Source: Aphis gossypii (taxonomy: Eukaryota; Arthropoda; Insecta; Hemiptera; Aphididae). From it: 64,000 nucleotides of DNA. Positions within the stretch are counted from its first letter, which is position 1. Each line of letters starts with the position of its first letter. Where the stretch lies: contig NC_065532.1 of NCBI RefSeq assembly GCF_020184175.1, positions 47,946,287 through 48,010,286 of the forward strand, in the 5' to 3' direction. Below, one piece after another: positions 61,786-64,000 of the stretch. A program made the translations under genes and the position numbers. The notes beneath the pieces are model-generated. The model had not been told where the DNA came from and did no database searches. It saw nothing but the letters and a program-made list of their open reading frames with translations.

Positions 61786-64000
61786 TTTGCAAATATGTTT
61801 GTTTTTTTTATATTTTTTAAATATGTCAATGTATATTTTCAAATTTATATGAATGTATATAATGTATTTGTTTATAGATAAATTACTGGCAAGACCCATA
61901 GATGGGTTCTCCTAATATATTAGTGATATGATTGCATGATGGCAATCTGGCTGTTAGATTATAGTACTTATCTTGTTTTTATATTAGTAATTTAATACAG
62001 AAATGTTTTATCTTATGAAATATGTTTTCTTTTTTCTATTATAATTTAGCATCTAATCCATTTGTCAACTTTGTTTAATTTGGATGTTTTGTTTTTGCAT
62101 AGTTCACTTATTTACTGTGTTTACCTCAGATATAATGAATACATGAATACATTTTATCAATGTAAGAATATCATACATGTTTGTGAATATTATATTTTAT
62201 ATTGTTAAAATTAAAAATTAAAAGTAATTAATTGCTTTTTGTATGAATATTGTAAAGTTGTAAAAATATGAAAATGTCATAGTTGATGGTATTTTTTTTT
62301 GTATAATTATCCTATCTAATCAAAGGTAGAAGTCTCTTTTTGATATAATTTCAAATAAAAAAAATATCTGTAGTAATATTAATAAGTACCCACCTATTGG
62401 TTTAATATTTTTCATTATCATTATAAATGTTGTGTTCATTAAATTAAATTTACTAAAAATAAATGTAATATTATAAATTATATTATTATATTTAATATTA
62501 TAATATAATTTACAAACTGAGAAAATAAAGTAAAATTATACAAAAATAAAATATAATAATACAATTTTAAACAAATATATTTTCAACTTATAATTTAAAA
62601 AATATTTTAGTATTATTTTTGTTTTTTCAATATTGACTGAATTTAAACATTTAATATTTACCTGTTTTACCTATTTGTTGAATATTTGCTTCAATATAAG
62701 TAGGTAAATATATCAACAAAAATTTGAATATTATACTATAGATCAGTGATGCCCAACATTTCTTCCTTAGCACCAGGCGCACCAAGTATTAAGGTACTAA
62801 GAAACTTACTCAAATAATATAGTTTTGTTACATATAGTACCTAGGTAATAAGTAGGTATATAATATATATGTAGGTACATATTCGACTTGTTTTCTTATC
62901 TTTTATTGACTATTGAAAAGATTACAAATTGAGGTATACCGTATACATGCAGTAGGTAGTTGAATTAGTATTCACTATTCTGTACGCTTTTTTAAGTGCA
63001 TGAGTGATAGGACATATGAGTTAAAGGTGTTCACACACTGCAGTGGTTGCATTAAAATAATCGTGCAACTTCTATTTGTAAATATCAGAAAAAAACGCAA
63101 GGACAACGATGAATTTTTCAGACATGATTAGTAAAACACAAAAACTTTTTGTTTTTTTTATAACTACTATGTCACTAGCTTTACGGCACATGCAATACAA
63201 TCATACTCCAGAATTCGTTAGGTGAAGAGTATAATAATATAGAAGCTTAATATACCTACTTGGGTAGATACCAATATATGGTTGAACCATAGAATTTTGG
63301 ACGGTACCGTAGTAGGTATCTATTCTACTATTAGTGTTTGGTACAACTTATTTACTTCGTATTTTATTAATTATTATTAGATTATGTAATTTGACTCGTT
63401 CGATTAAAAATATATTTTCAGACCTTTATTATTTATTATTGAAATTTTATTTGATCAATCGTTTCTTTAGTAGGTACTCGTACAATCTAACCTACTCAAA
63501 ATTTTAGATTTTTAGTTTTTGCCTACCGTCGCACCGACCGGTTTTTTTATCGATGTGTGCTAGTCAAGGGTTGTGGAGGAAAGAGGTTAAGGTTAACTGA
63601 ATTGTGTCTATCGGTATAGATATGTCTGAAAATTAGATCTCCTCAGTCCCCTCCTATCAAAAAAAAAACAAATAAAATAAAATATGCAATATCTATAATA
63701 TTTAAAAAAAAAAGTATTTTAATACTTAAGACTTAACAATAAAATCAATATAAAATACACCAAAATTGTTGTAGGTATTACCTACTTTTACTACTTATTT
63801 AATAATAATACACACACACTCTTACATAATTATATATTGTTGTCTCGCTAATCAGTGATCACCCCTGTATAAGATATTGATATTTTTTTAGGTATTTATG
63901 ACATGTAGGTACGTAGTTGCTTACTTGAAATGGTGTATTTTTTTTTCTGTGTAGTCTACTGAGTTAACGGCGGTAGCCGAGATCACGAAAAGTGAGGACG
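61786..64000. other. CUL4 3' UTR and intergenic DNA
   Basis: 2.2 kb of AT-rich sequence with multiple AATAAA-like words and no coding signal. A possible hAT-like terminus occurs at 62744. The last 40 bases turn GC-rich, perhaps the edge of another gene. Confidence 0.5.
62744..62780. mobile_element. Possible end of a hAT-like element
   Basis: CAGTGATGCCCAACATTT resembles hAT/MITE termini of the CAGTG(G/A)T type seen at 11008. No partner end was found before the window closes. Confidence 0.3.

Overview
This window is animal nuclear DNA, most likely from an insect and probably an aphid or close hemipteran. The base composition is very AT-rich, genes are split by GT-AG introns, the proteins are recognisable metazoan housekeeping and regulatory families, and the gaps hold many short inverted-repeat elements with low-complexity AT sequence. 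No prokaryotic operon, CRISPR array, tRNA, rRNA or viral gene was found. The aphid assignment is an inference from style and could not be tested here.

Layout. 1-2038 (+): last seven exons of WDR24, a GATOR2 subunit. 2656-4495 (-): complete RalA GTPase. About 4.5-10.6 kb: largely non-coding. 10675-11013 (+): a small secreted cysteine-rich protein whose C-terminus is cut by a 342-bp hAT-like element. 12214-12900: a foldback, Mutator-like element. 17201-19264 (-): BSDC1. 20242-25996 (+): aprataxin. 26259-27554 (-): MIC10. 31070-31877 (-): mitochondrial ribosomal protein S26. 33880-41067 (-): cyclin L. 44183-51074 (-): VPS50/syndetin. 51812-53924 (+): a p53-family factor. 54024-55012 (-): the 3' part of a tetraspanin. 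58107-59340 (-): a dead Jockey-type LINE. 59545-61785 (+): cullin-4 with an uninterrupted coding region.

Reading frames were joined across introns by hand. For RalA, BSDC1, aprataxin, MIC10, mRpS26, cyclin L, VPS50 and p53 the summed exon lengths are exact multiples of three and end at a stop codon, so these models are internally consistent. Functional themes are unrelated (mTORC1 control, exocyst signalling, DNA repair, cristae, splicing, endosomal recycling, ubiquitin ligase), as expected for a eukaryotic neighbourhood. Several pairs are arranged head to head (BSDC1/aprataxin, VPS50/p53) or tail to tail (aprataxin/MIC10, p53/tetraspanin) with short gaps.

The most unusual items are: the secreted-protein gene truncated by a transposable element beside a duplicated upstream block, with a tachykinin-like peptide motif near its end; a p53 intron that appears to use a GC-AG splice pair; a multi-copy hairpin MITE family in introns; a long foldback element with 9-bp target duplications; and an intronless CUL4 among intron-rich neighbours.
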